Of a stretch of 5,884 nucleotides of DNA, positions 1-5,674 are shown piece after piece. The translations under genes and the position numbers were made by a program. Position 1 is the first letter of the stretch. Each line of letters opens with the position of its first letter. The notes under the pieces were generated by a model. The model was not told where the DNA came from and did no database searches. It was given only the letters and a program-made list of their open reading frames with translations. Source of the stretch: Candidatus Methanoperedens sp. (GTDB lineage Archaea; Halobacteriota; Methanosarcinia; Methanosarcinales; Methanoperedenaceae). The stretch lies in the NCBI GenBank assembly GCA_023249275.1, contig JAHFCV010000146.1, forward strand, positions 1-5,884. Reading direction: 5' to 3'.

Positions 1-126
1 AGAAGCGTTATCAAAATATAAATACTTCGATGCATAACGTTTATTTCGGATGCAGAAATAATTATCGATAAAACATTAAGTGAAATTAGTAAAAGTTATG
101 TACTTTTCCGACAATCTCTGGATAAG

Positions 127-155
127 AAAAAGAGACTGACTAAGAATGTTTAGTC
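127..155 (-). terminator. Hairpin plus T-tract terminator of the membrane-protein gene
   Basis: Bases 138-155 form a perfect 6-bp stem (GACTAA/TTAGTC) with a 6-base loop that overlaps the stop codon at 140-142. Read on the minus strand, it is followed within a few bases by a run of five T (plus-strand A5 at 127-131). A short hairpin or T-run is what archaeal RNA polymerase needs to stop, so this is a reasonable 3' end for the leftward gene. The stem is AT-rich and short, so the T-run may be doing most of the work. Confidence 0.45.
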
Positions 156-802
156 CAAGTAACTCCATTAAATTGTTTGGCATCTAGAGAGAAACGCTGG
201 GTATCGGAGTGGAATTCTATTTTTCTATTGCCACTAACATAATAAGTAGTCATTTTAAGGTTGTCTTTATCACCAGTTATCTCCACTTTGAGTCTTATTG
301 TCCCATCTAAGATAAGCTCTTTAGACAATCTATCGTAATGCCAGGAGATACTGGCAATAGTGCCGTTCATCCCCATCAAATTACCATACGTCCCACCTCC
401 AGTAAAGTCATATATGAGTTCCATTTTATCAACTTTAGTACACAATTCTTGACCTTTATCACAATTCCAATAATCACGTAAATGTCCGGGGTTGACTCTT
501 ATCTCTTCTGGTGGAACAGTAACGTAATATTCTATTATAGCTGGCAAAATTATGGTTGCTGCCAAGATGATACAAAAAATGTTTACATTCTTCTTATTGA
601 TATATTTTGCAAGACTATTTTTCTGTATGTATATGAATAAAATAAGACCAATTCCAATAGCAAGTGGCAGTATGATAAACATAAGAAAAACACCAAGTAA
701 TGCATAATTACTTGCTATTTCCGTCAAGATGAGTGAATGTATGAATGTTGCTATTATTCCCACTATAGTGATTCTAGCAAATAGACCGAGATTATATTTC
801 AA
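140..802 (-). CDS. Unrecognised membrane protein with three N-terminal helices and a beta-rich tail
   Basis: I do not recognise this 220-residue protein. Three hydrophobic segments are visible at about residues 8-27, 34-58 and 73-92. They are followed by a hydrophilic domain of about 125 residues rich in alternating beta-type stretches, with a Gly-rich turn at 134-141 and two cysteines (C114, C121) that could form a disulfide. The repeating Trp-Tyr-Asp / Leu-Ile-Leu / Leu-Lys-Met strand pattern is loosely like lipocalin-type barrels, but that is only an impression. The start is TTG (802-800). An in-frame TAA lies six codons upstream (820-818), so there is no ATG further out, and the only Shine-Dalgarno candidate is a GGGG run (814-811) eight bases before it. 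GTG at codon 14 is the main alternative start. The gene is visibly more AT-rich than the genes to its right, stands alone and has its own terminator, which suggests an accessory origin. Confidence 0.6.
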   Translation of the reverse strand: MKYNLGLFARITIVGIIATFIHSLILTEIASNYALLGVFLMFIILPLAIGIGLILFIYIQKNSLAKYINKKNVNIFCIILAATIILPAIIEYYVTVPPEEIRVNPGHLRDYWNCDKGQELCTKVDKMELIYDFTGGGTYGNLMGMNGTIASISWHYDRLSKELILDGTIRLKVEITGDKDNLKMTTYYVSGNRKIEFHSDTQRFSLDAKQFNGVTWTKHS

Positions 803-842
803 TCTTCCAACCCCTAATTAATAGATTATTTATGAGTTATTG

Positions 843-851
843 TATATCAAA
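843..851 (-). promoter_or_regulatory. Possible TATA box for the membrane-protein gene
   Basis: On the minus strand this reads TTTGATATA, one base off a good archaeal TATA box, preceded by an A-rich stretch. It would place the transcription start about 20 bases before the TTG start codon. The surrounding DNA is AT-rich throughout, so chance matches are likely. Confidence 0.25.
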
Positions 852-870
852 CTTTACTCTAATAACTCTG

Positions 871-929
871 CGAATTCCTGTCCCTTTTTTGTCTTCCATT
901 ACATCTCGATATTTCTGTGCCCCTTTTTT
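871..929. repeat. Two imperfect copies of a CTGT-C-run-T6 element
   Basis: Bases 871-890 and 907-929 share the layout CGA, AT-rich bases, CTGT, C3-4, T6, with one or two inserted bases in the second copy. The stretch between the membrane-protein gene and alba (803-1082) otherwise holds no convincing gene. The tandem T6 runs could stop rightward transcription or be the trace of a small duplication. No further copy is seen in the window. Confidence 0.35.
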
Positions 930-976
930 ATAGATAAAAGTCAAAGCAACAAATAAGCAATAGAAACATCATGCAC

Positions 977-1038
977 CCACGCGTGGATGCCTCCGACCTT
1001 GGTCGGGGGTCATTGACTGCAAGATAAAGTTCCCACGC
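977..1038. repeat. Nested GC-rich hairpin resembling an IS200/IS605-type element end
   Basis: The inner hairpin at 989-1010 pairs nine bases, two as G-T, around a CTTG loop. The six bases at 981-986 (GCGTGG) are complementary to 1033-1038 (CCACGC) and can close a larger structure around it. Bases 977-986 are in addition a perfect 10-base palindrome (CCACGCGTGG). The structure stands out from AT-rich surroundings. The layout of a short stem followed by GGGGGTCATTGAC resembles the subterminal hairpins at the right end of IS200/IS605/IS1341 elements. No tnpA or tnpB reading frame is present on either side, so if the resemblance is real this is a solo end or a palindrome-associated element. It could instead be a small structured RNA or a terminator. 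Confidence 0.4.
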
Positions 1039-1042
1039 TCCC

Positions 1043-1048
1043 AAAAAA
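1043..1048 (-). terminator. T6 tract downstream of alba
   Basis: Read leftward, alba ends at 1083 and the transcript meets a T5 run (1076-1080) and then this T6 run, about 35 bases after the stop. The IS-like hairpin lies immediately beyond. Archaeal polymerase commonly stops at such T-runs without a hairpin. Confidence 0.35.
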
Positions 1049-1082
1049 CTATGAAATTCAGAGAACTTAATTCAAAAACAAG

Positions 1083-1352
1083 CTATTTAGCCATCACAAT
1101 CTCTATTATGGACACGTTAGTCTCCCCTCTATCCGTGGTAATCCTTTCAGTACCAATCTTTATATCCTTTACTTTAGCCCCTTCTATAAACCTGTTCCTT
1201 GCAACTTCTACTGCGTCCACTGCCCTTGATATTGCTTTCCCTCTTGCCTTGATGGCAACTTCAGATGCGCCATTGTTGAATTGTGTTACCACTGCAAGGA
1301 CATAGTTCATCACTGGTTTGTTTCCGATATACACTACGTTATCATCTGCCAT
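1083..1352 (-). CDS. albA: Alba family DNA/RNA-binding chromatin protein
   Basis: Alba is a small dimeric protein that coats DNA, and also binds RNA, in most archaea. The 89-residue length is normal for the family. Family landmarks are clear: GNKPVMNYV near the N terminus, whose lysine (K12) corresponds to the lysine that is acetylated in Sulfolobus Alba and contacts DNA; the KARGKAISRAVDAVE helix (35-49); and the beta-hairpin region around 66-78 with the RITTDRGE segment. The frame stays open 30 codons further upstream, but I start at ATG 1352 because a strong GGGAGG Shine-Dalgarno (1366-1361) sits eight bases before it and family homology begins there. The extra codons would run through the gene's own promoter. 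It is divergent from purC with 111 bases between start codons. It is intact and unremarkable. Confidence 0.95.
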   Translation of the reverse strand: MADDNVVYIGNKPVMNYVLAVVTQFNNGASEVAIKARGKAISRAVDAVEVARNRFIEGAKVKDIKIGTERITTDRGETNVSIIEIVMAK

Positions 1353-1401
1353 TTTTCTGTCCTCCCTGAATGTTTTGAAACAATAAATTACAATGCCTCT
1401 A

Positions 1402-1411
1402 CATATATTTA
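1402..1411 (-). promoter_or_regulatory. TATA box of alba
   Basis: Minus-strand TAAATATATG, preceded by a TTTCGG stretch in the BRE position. It predicts transcription starting near 1380, giving a leader of about 28 bases that contains the GGGAGG Shine-Dalgarno of alba. Confidence 0.5.
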
Positions 1412-1430
1412 CCGAAATTTTTTTGCAATC

Positions 1431-1439
1431 CTTTATATC
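1431..1439 (+). promoter_or_regulatory. TATA box of purC
   Basis: CTTTATATC lies 25-33 bases before the purC ATG, so the predicted transcription start falls at or within a few bases of the start codon. That fits a leaderless or near-leaderless message. It sits 20 bp from the alba TATA box facing the other way. Confidence 0.55.
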
Positions 1440-1463
1440 CATAAAGATACCAGTAAAGTGACC

Positions 1464-2183
1464 ATGATTAAGCTCTCGGAACTCTATTCTGGCAAGGCAA
1501 AAACAGTATTCAAAACAGACATTCCTGAAAAACTGATAATGGAATTCAGGGACAGCCTTACGGCTTTTGACGGCAAGAAAAAAAGCGAGGCGCCGAAAAA
1601 AGGGTATTATAACGCACAGATAGCCGCAAAGCTTCTAATGCTGCTTGAGGAAAAGGGCATTAAAACGCATTTTGACAGTATGCTGTCCGGCACCGAGATG
1701 GTCGTGGATGCTGTGGACATCATAAAAATCGAGGTAATCGTGAGGAATATCGCAGCCGGCTCACTCACCAAAAAATACCCCTTCAAGACGGGGCAGAAAC
1801 TTGACCCGCCATTAGTGCTTTTCGATTACAAGAGCGACGAACACGGCGATCCCATGATTAATGACGATATTGCACTGGCTCTTGGTCTTGCAACAAAGGA
1901 TGAACTTTCAAAGATACGGAAAATTTCTCTAAAAATCAACTCGATACTTGTTGACTATCTGGATGAAAGAAATCTTTTGCTGCCTGATTTCAAGCTTGAG
2001 TTCGGAAGGCGAAGGGGCGAGATAGTCCTGGCAGATGAAATATCATGCGATACATGCAGGTTCTGGGATAAGACCACAGGGGAATCCCTTGATAAGGATG
2101 TGTTCAGGTTTGATAAGGGCGACCTTGTGGCTGCCTATCGTGAGGTCGCAAAAAGGGTCGTTCCTGAGATATTTGAGCGATAG
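1464..2183 (+). CDS. purC: Phosphoribosylaminoimidazole-succinocarboxamide (SAICAR) synthase
   Basis: PurC joins aspartate to CAIR using ATP to give SAICAR, a cytosolic step of de novo purine synthesis. The 239-residue length is normal for the single-domain enzyme. Family landmarks: LYSGKAKTVF nucleotide-binding start (7-16); both signature regions, IEVIVRNIAAGS (89-100) and LLPDFKLEFG (172-181); and ADEISCDTCRFWD (190-202), where most relatives have Pro in place of the first Cys. The frame is open 61 codons further upstream, but those codons do not resemble PurC and cross both divergent promoters, so ATG 1464 is chosen. A GTG two codons earlier (1458) is a minor alternative. No Shine-Dalgarno is visible, in keeping with the TATA box lying only about 30 bases away. 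It is a single gene; the downstream operon has its own promoter. Confidence 0.96.
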   Translation: MIKLSELYSGKAKTVFKTDIPEKLIMEFRDSLTAFDGKKKSEAPKKGYYNAQIAAKLLMLLEEKGIKTHFDSMLSGTEMVVDAVDIIKIEVIVRNIAAGSLTKKYPFKTGQKLDPPLVLFDYKSDEHGDPMINDDIALALGLATKDELSKIRKISLKINSILVDYLDERNLLLPDFKLEFGRRRGEIVLADEISCDTCRFWDKTTGESLDKDVFRFDKGDLVAAYREVAKRVVPEIFER

Positions 2184-2191
2184 TCTGGCAC

Positions 2192-2231
2192 TTTTTCAAA
2201 ACCTGGCTTAAAATACATAGTGATATTTTTT
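2192..2231 (+). terminator. T-rich region ending the purC transcript
   Basis: A T5 run (2192-2196) starts eight bases after the purC stop and a T6 run follows at 2226-2231. There is no stable hairpin. T-runs of this kind are adequate archaeal stop signals and would insulate purC from the heat-shock promoter that follows. Confidence 0.4.
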
Positions 2232-2244
2232 AAACAGTATCAAG

Positions 2245-2260
2245 CACAACCTTTATATAC
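2245..2260 (+). promoter_or_regulatory. BRE/TATA promoter of the hsr1-hsp20-cdc48 operon
   Basis: CACAACC followed by TTTATATA (2252-2259) is a near-consensus archaeal promoter and the best one in the window. Transcription should start around 2277-2283, within the operator, leaving a leader of about 40 bases before the hsr1 ATG at 2320. Confidence 0.7.
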
Positions 2261-2265
2261 TATAA

Positions 2266-2302
2266 TCACTAACTTTAGGTTAGTAACCTCAAGTCACTAA
2301 CT
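2266..2302 (+). repeat. Direct repeat TCACTAACT giving a third operator half-site
   Basis: The 9-mer TCACTAACT occurs at 2266-2274 and again at 2294-2302, 28 bp apart (just under three helical turns). The second copy brings a further CTAAC half-site (2297-2301) to the operator. The central GTTAG (2279-2283) lies between them and faces the other way. A second, longer inverted repeat overlaps: ACTTTAGGTTA (2272-2282) and TAACCTCAAGT (2284-2294) match at 10 of 11 positions. Confidence 0.65.
2269..2283 (+). promoter_or_regulatory. HSR1 operator, CTAAC-N5-GTTAG
   Basis: The sequence is CTAAC, five bases (TTTAG), GTTAG: an exact match to the inverted repeat reported from DNase I footprints for HSR1 of Archaeoglobus fulgidus upstream of its own gene (AF1298). 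It begins nine bases after the TATA box and covers the predicted transcription start, the place where a bound repressor would block RNA polymerase but not TBP. The sequence match is directly seen; binding by the protein encoded next door is inferred. Confidence 0.8.
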
Positions 2303-2303
2303 C

Positions 2304-2310
2304 GGGGTGA
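2304..2310 (+). promoter_or_regulatory. Ribosome binding site of hsr1
   Basis: GGGGTGA lies nine bases before ATG 2320 and matches the archaeal GGTGA-type Shine-Dalgarno, fixing the hsr1 start. Confidence 0.65.
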
Positions 2311-2319
2311 AGCGCAAAC

Positions 2320-2949
2320 ATGGAATCAGCACAACTGTTGGACATACTCGGGAACGAGAATCGCAGGAAAATCCTGCACCTACTGGCAAGCCGCCCATGC
2401 TTCATGAGCGAGATAGCAGAACGGCTTGACGTGGGAGCAAAAGCAATACTCGGGCACCTTCTGCTTCTCGAGCAGGCAGGTCTGATTGAAGCCAACGTGG
2501 ACGAGCAGCGGCGCAAATACTTCCATATAACAGACAACCTCCGTCTTGAGGTATTTGTGTCGCCGTACTCCTTCGAGGTGGAAACTACAACCATAGCTTT
2601 CAGTGTCCCGAAACACCATGCAAAATCCGACAAGGCAATTACCGGGTTAAAACTCCGTTATGGCGAGGTACAGGAGCTTATGGAACACAGGCAGCAGGTA
2701 CTGCATGAATACCAGGAAGTACAGGCAAACCTCACGGAGGCAATGGGACAATGTATGGACGCCATCGAAGACGCGGCGAATGATAATATCGAGGCTGAAA
2801 TACTCTATGCCCTGCTAAAAGGACCGATGAACCAGCGCGCACTGTCCATGCAGCTTGAAATACCCGAATACATGCTTGAAGGATACCTGAAAAGAATGGC
2901 AGAAAAAGAAATGATAAAAGAAGTCAGCAATAACTACAGTATTGAATGA
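2320..2949 (+). CDS. hsr1: Heat-shock repressor of the HSR1 type (ArsR-like winged helix)
   Basis: This 209-residue protein is the likely transcriptional repressor of its own operon. Residues 5-75 form an ArsR-like winged helix: LGNENRRKILHLL opening helix, MSEIAERLDV helix (29-38), a recognition helix around 39-52 ending LEQAGLI, and a wing with RRKYFHIT (64-71). A long helical stretch rich in Glu and Gln (about 112-155) looks like a coiled coil and would suit dimerisation. The last 50 residues (157-209) look like a second, smaller winged helix. The match of gene order, operator and N-terminal domain to Archaeoglobus fulgidus HSR1 (AF1298, followed by hsp20 and cdc48) is the basis for the name. 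Phr of Pyrococcus does a comparable job but is only distantly related. The start is set by GGGGTGA nine bases upstream. hsp20 follows after 26 bases. Confidence 0.85.
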   Translation: MESAQLLDILGNENRRKILHLLASRPCFMSEIAERLDVGAKAILGHLLLLEQAGLIEANVDEQRRKYFHITDNLRLEVFVSPYSFEVETTTIAFSVPKHHAKSDKAITGLKLRYGEVQELMEHRQQVLHEYQEVQANLTEAMGQCMDAIEDAANDNIEAEILYALLKGPMNQRALSMQLEIPEYMLEGYLKRMAEKEMIKEVSNNYSIE

Positions 2950-2975
2950 ATTAAAAAATATAAGAGGTTAAAAAT

Positions 2976-3488
2976 ATGTTCAGAGAATGGAGAAAATCCG
3001 AAAAAGGAATTTTTGGCGATTTTGAAAGAGAATTTGAAGAGATGAACGAATTGATGAACCGTATAATGCGTTCAACCGGCAAGCCTGAAGTTTTTGGATT
3101 CAGCATGCAGGTGGGACCTGACGGTGTGCCGCATGTGGAACACTTCGGAAACGTAAGACCACATGGCAATGACATGGGTGCCAGGGAAACAGGGCAGGAT
3201 GTGAGAGAACCATTTACCAGTTCGATAATAGATGAAAAGAATAATGAACTCAATATAACAGCTGAGATGCCGGGAATCCAAAAAGAAGATATCGAACTTA
3301 ATGCAACCGAAAACGAAGTTATCATAAAAGCGCAAAGTTCGGGCAGGAAATACTATAAACGCGAAAACACCCCCTGCCCGGTCAACCCTGATAGCGCCAG
3401 GGCAAAATATAACAACGGAGTCCTGGAAATAACCCTCAAACTCAAAGAAGAACCAAAACCAAGTGGAAAGGTAGTAAAAATTGATTAA
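2976..3488 (+). CDS. hsp20: Small heat-shock protein, Hsp20/alpha-crystallin family
   Basis: Hsp20 proteins form large oligomers that hold unfolding proteins without using ATP. This one has 170 residues. The N-terminal arm (1-75) is charged and Met/Phe-containing, with an FEREFEEMNELMNRIM helix and a Gly/His-rich stretch (45-70). The alpha-crystallin domain covers about 78-158, with AEMPGIQKEDIEL (96-108) and the family hallmark ARAKYNNGVLEITL (141-154). The C terminus carries a Val-Lys-Ile form of the I-x-I anchor (167-169), which docks on neighbouring subunits. A GAGGT Shine-Dalgarno (2964-2968) lies seven bases before the ATG. It is 26 bases after hsr1 and 2 bases before cdc48, so it is almost surely co-transcribed. 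The arm is somewhat longer than in the smallest archaeal members but within normal range. Confidence 0.95.
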   Translation: MFREWRKSEKGIFGDFEREFEEMNELMNRIMRSTGKPEVFGFSMQVGPDGVPHVEHFGNVRPHGNDMGARETGQDVREPFTSSIIDEKNNELNITAEMPGIQKEDIELNATENEVIIKAQSSGRKYYKRENTPCPVNPDSARAKYNNGVLEITLKLKEEPKPSGKVVKID

Positions 3489-3490
3489 AT

Positions 3491-5674
3491 ATGGATAAAA
3501 AAGATAAAACCGTATCTTTGAAAGTTGTTGAAGCGAAATCCTATGATGCAGGGCGGGGTATAGCCCGCATAGACCCTGAAGTGGCTTACGACCTCGGACT
3601 GCAAACAGGCGATGTAATAGGTATTGAAGGCACGAAAAGGACGGCAGCGCTGGTATGGCCAGGATATCCTGAGGACACAAACTCAGGAGCAATACGTATT
3701 GACGGGACGGTACGGCGAAACGCAGGCGTCAGTATCGATGACAGGGTAGAGATACGAAAGATACACACAGCTCCAGCCGAGAAAATCCTGTTTGCGCCGA
3801 CACAACCCTTAAAAATCCAGGGCGGTGAGGCTTATCTGGCACATAACCTGGAAGGGCGGGTAATCACCCGCGGCGATGTCGTGGAATTGAATATCATGGG
3901 TCGCCGCGTTGACCTTATGGTTGTCTCCATAAAGCCTGTGGCAGACTCACTCATAATCGGCTCAGGCACTGCTATAGAAATCAGTGACAAGCCCGCAAAA
4001 GAGATGCCCTCCATTCCAAGAGTTTCGTATGAGGACATAGGCGGGCTGGGGGATGAGGTCAGGAAGGTACGGGAGATGATAGAGCTGCCGCTTAGGCATC
4101 CTGAGATTTTCGAGCGCCTCGGCGTTGAAGCGCCAAAAGGCGTCCTGTTGCACGGCCCTCCGGGCACAGGAAAGACGCTTCTTGCAAAAGCGCTTGCTTC
4201 CGAAACCAATGCAAATTTCCTTACACTCAGCGGACCTGAGATAATGAGCAAATTCTACGGCGAGTCAGAGGAGCGGCTGCGTGAGATATTCCAGCAGGCA
4301 GAGGAGAATGCGCCCAGTATCATATTGATAGACGAGATTGACAGCATTGCCCCGAAAAGAGAAGAAGTCACGGGCGAAGTGGAACGGCGCGTGGTAGCGC
4401 AATTACTGGCTGTGATGGATGGTCTTAAGACGCGCGGCAAGGTTGTGGTCATAGGAGCTACTAACAGACCCAATGCTATTGACCCCGCGCTTCGCCGCCC
4501 CGGAAGGTTTGACCGCGAAATCGAAATCGGGGTGCCAGACAGGAAAGCGCGCTTTGAGATCATGCAAATCCATACAAGAGGCATGCCCTTAGCAGATGAT
4601 GTTAAACTTGAAAGAATTGCAGACCTTACACATGGTTTTGTTGGCGCTGACCTTGCAGCCCTGACGCGTGAGGCAGCCATGAATTCCATCAGGCGCGTTC
4701 TGCCTGAGCTTGACCTTGAAGTGCAGAGTATCCCGGCTGAGATTCTGAACAAGATGACTGTAACCGGCGACGATTTTAATAATGCCCTGCGCGAGATGAA
4801 CCCGTCTGCGCTTCGCGAGGTGTTCATCGAATCGCCCAATATCCACTGGAGCGACATTGGCGGGCTTCTTGACGCAAAGCAGGAGCTAAAAGAGTCTGTG
4901 GAGTGGCCTATGAAATACTCGTTGCTGTTTAAACAATCAGGCGCCCACCCGCCGAAAGGCATCCTGCTCTACGGCGCGCCTGGAACAGGCAAAACAATGC
5001 TGGCAAAAGCAGTGGCTACCGAGAGCGAGGCGAATTTCATAAGCGTGAAAGGTCCGGAATTCCTGAGCAAATGGGTAGGTGAGAGTGAGAAAGCGGTGCG
5101 CGAAACTTTCAGGAAGGCAAAACAGGCAGCGCCGTGCATCATCTTTTTTGATGAGATTGACTCCATAACCCCGACGCGAGGAACAGGCTCCGATTCCCAT
5201 GTTACCGAGAGGGTCATAAGCCAGATGCTGTCAGAGCTCGACGGGCTTGAGGAACTGCACAACATCACAGTGATTGCAGCAACCAACAGACCCGATATAA
5301 TCGACCCGGCGCTTCTTCGACCCGGAAGGATTGACCGGCTGATATACGTCACGCCGCCTGACAGGGACGCAAGGTACGAGATATTCAAAGTTCACTCGGC
5401 AAAGACCCCACTTGACAGCGACGTTGATCTCAATGCGCTTGCAGATGATACGGATGGGTTTACAGGAGCCGACATTGCGTCTGTGTGCAATGAAGCTACC
5501 ATGCTTGCTATCAGGGAGTATGTGAACTCAGGCAAACCCACAGGTGACAGCTCTGCCATTGAATTGAAAGTAGGCTACCATAATTTCAGGGATGCCATGA
5601 AAAAAGTAAAGCCCTATTCGAAGAAGGAACTGGAGAAATACACCAGGATATCTGAGAACTTTATATACCAGTGA
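3491..5674 (+). CDS. cdc48: Cdc48/VCP-family AAA+ ATPase (VAT-like unfoldase)
   Basis: A hexameric ring ATPase that pulls proteins through its pore to unfold them. Length (727) and layout are standard: N domain with a double-psi barrel (about 8-90) and second subdomain (about 93-165), D1 (175-400) and D2 (450-675). D1 has Walker A GPPGTGKT (222-229), Walker B IILIDEID (277-284, catalytic E282), pore residues K254-F255-Y256, sensor N325 and arginine fingers R336/R339. D2 has GAPGTGKT (495-502, Ala where Pro is usual, still a valid P-loop), IIFFDEID (550-557, E555), pore K527-W528-V529, N599 and R610/R613. Both rings therefore look active. The protein ends Ile-Tyr-Gln, an HbYX motif of the kind used to dock on the 20S proteasome. 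It starts 2 bases after hsp20 with no well-placed Shine-Dalgarno (nearest AAAGGT ends 18 bases upstream), so coupled translation is likely. Confidence 0.97.
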   Translation: MDKKDKTVSLKVVEAKSYDAGRGIARIDPEVAYDLGLQTGDVIGIEGTKRTAALVWPGYPEDTNSGAIRIDGTVRRNAGVSIDDRVEIRKIHTAPAEKILFAPTQPLKIQGGEAYLAHNLEGRVITRGDVVELNIMGRRVDLMVVSIKPVADSLIIGSGTAIEISDKPAKEMPSIPRVSYEDIGGLGDEVRKVREMIELPLRHPEIFERLGVEAPKGVLLHGPPGTGKTLLAKALASETNANFLTLSGPEIMSKFYGESEERLREIFQQAEENAPSIILIDEIDSIAPKREEVTGEVERRVVAQLLAVMDGLKTRGKVVVIGATNRPNAIDPALRRPGRFDREIEIGVPDRKARFEIMQIHTRGMPLADDVKLERIADLTHGFVGADLAALTREAAMNSIRRVLPELDLEVQSIPAEILNKMTVTGDDFNNALREMNPSALREVFIESPNIHWSDIGGLLDAKQELKESVEWPMKYSLLFKQSGAHPPKGILLYGAPGTGKTMLAKAVATESEANFISVKGPEFLSKWVGESEKAVRETFRKAKQAAPCIIFFDEIDSITPTRGTGSDSHVTERVISQMLSELDGLEELHNITVIAATNRPDIIDPALLRPGRIDRLIYVTPPDRDARYEIFKVHSAKTPLDSDVDLNALADDTDGFTGADIASVCNEATMLAIREYVNSGKPTGDSSAIELKVGYHNFRDAMKKVKPYSKKELEKYTRISENFIYQ

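Noticed and set aside
1..126. Possible repeat TTCGATGCA/TTCGGATGCA and inverted CGTTAT/ATAACG at the left edge
   Set aside because: Short matches in AT-rich DNA, expected by chance; no gene or promoter could be supported in this stretch.
960..1040. tRNA or other known RNA gene in the hairpin region
   Set aside because: No cloverleaf with a T-loop consensus or anticodon arm can be drawn; only nested simple hairpins.
1051..1305. 84-codon plus-strand frame opposite alba
   Set aside because: Antisense shadow of the clearly conserved Alba frame; hydrophobic composition arises from complementing its codons.
1353..1442. 30-codon upstream extension of alba to an ATG at 1442
   Set aside because: It would run through the alba TATA box, has no Alba homology, and the ATG at 1352 has an ideal GGGAGG eight bases upstream.
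1281..1463. 61-codon upstream extension of purC
   Set aside because: The frame overlaps alba and both promoters. PurC homology begins at ATG 1464, just after a TATA box at the right distance.
2954..2963. TATA-like AAAAATATAA between hsr1 and hsp20
   Set aside because: It lies only 12 to 22 bases before the hsp20 ATG, too close for a promoter of that gene; operon transcription explains expression.
2289..3692. Minus-strand frames opposite hsr1 and hsp20
   Set aside because: Shadows of conserved genes; compositions are implausible and they have no family landmarks.
3586..5388. Several long minus-strand frames opposite cdc48
   Set aside because: All are mirror frames of the conserved AAA+ coding sequence, Ser/Arg-rich, without promoters or ribosome binding sites.
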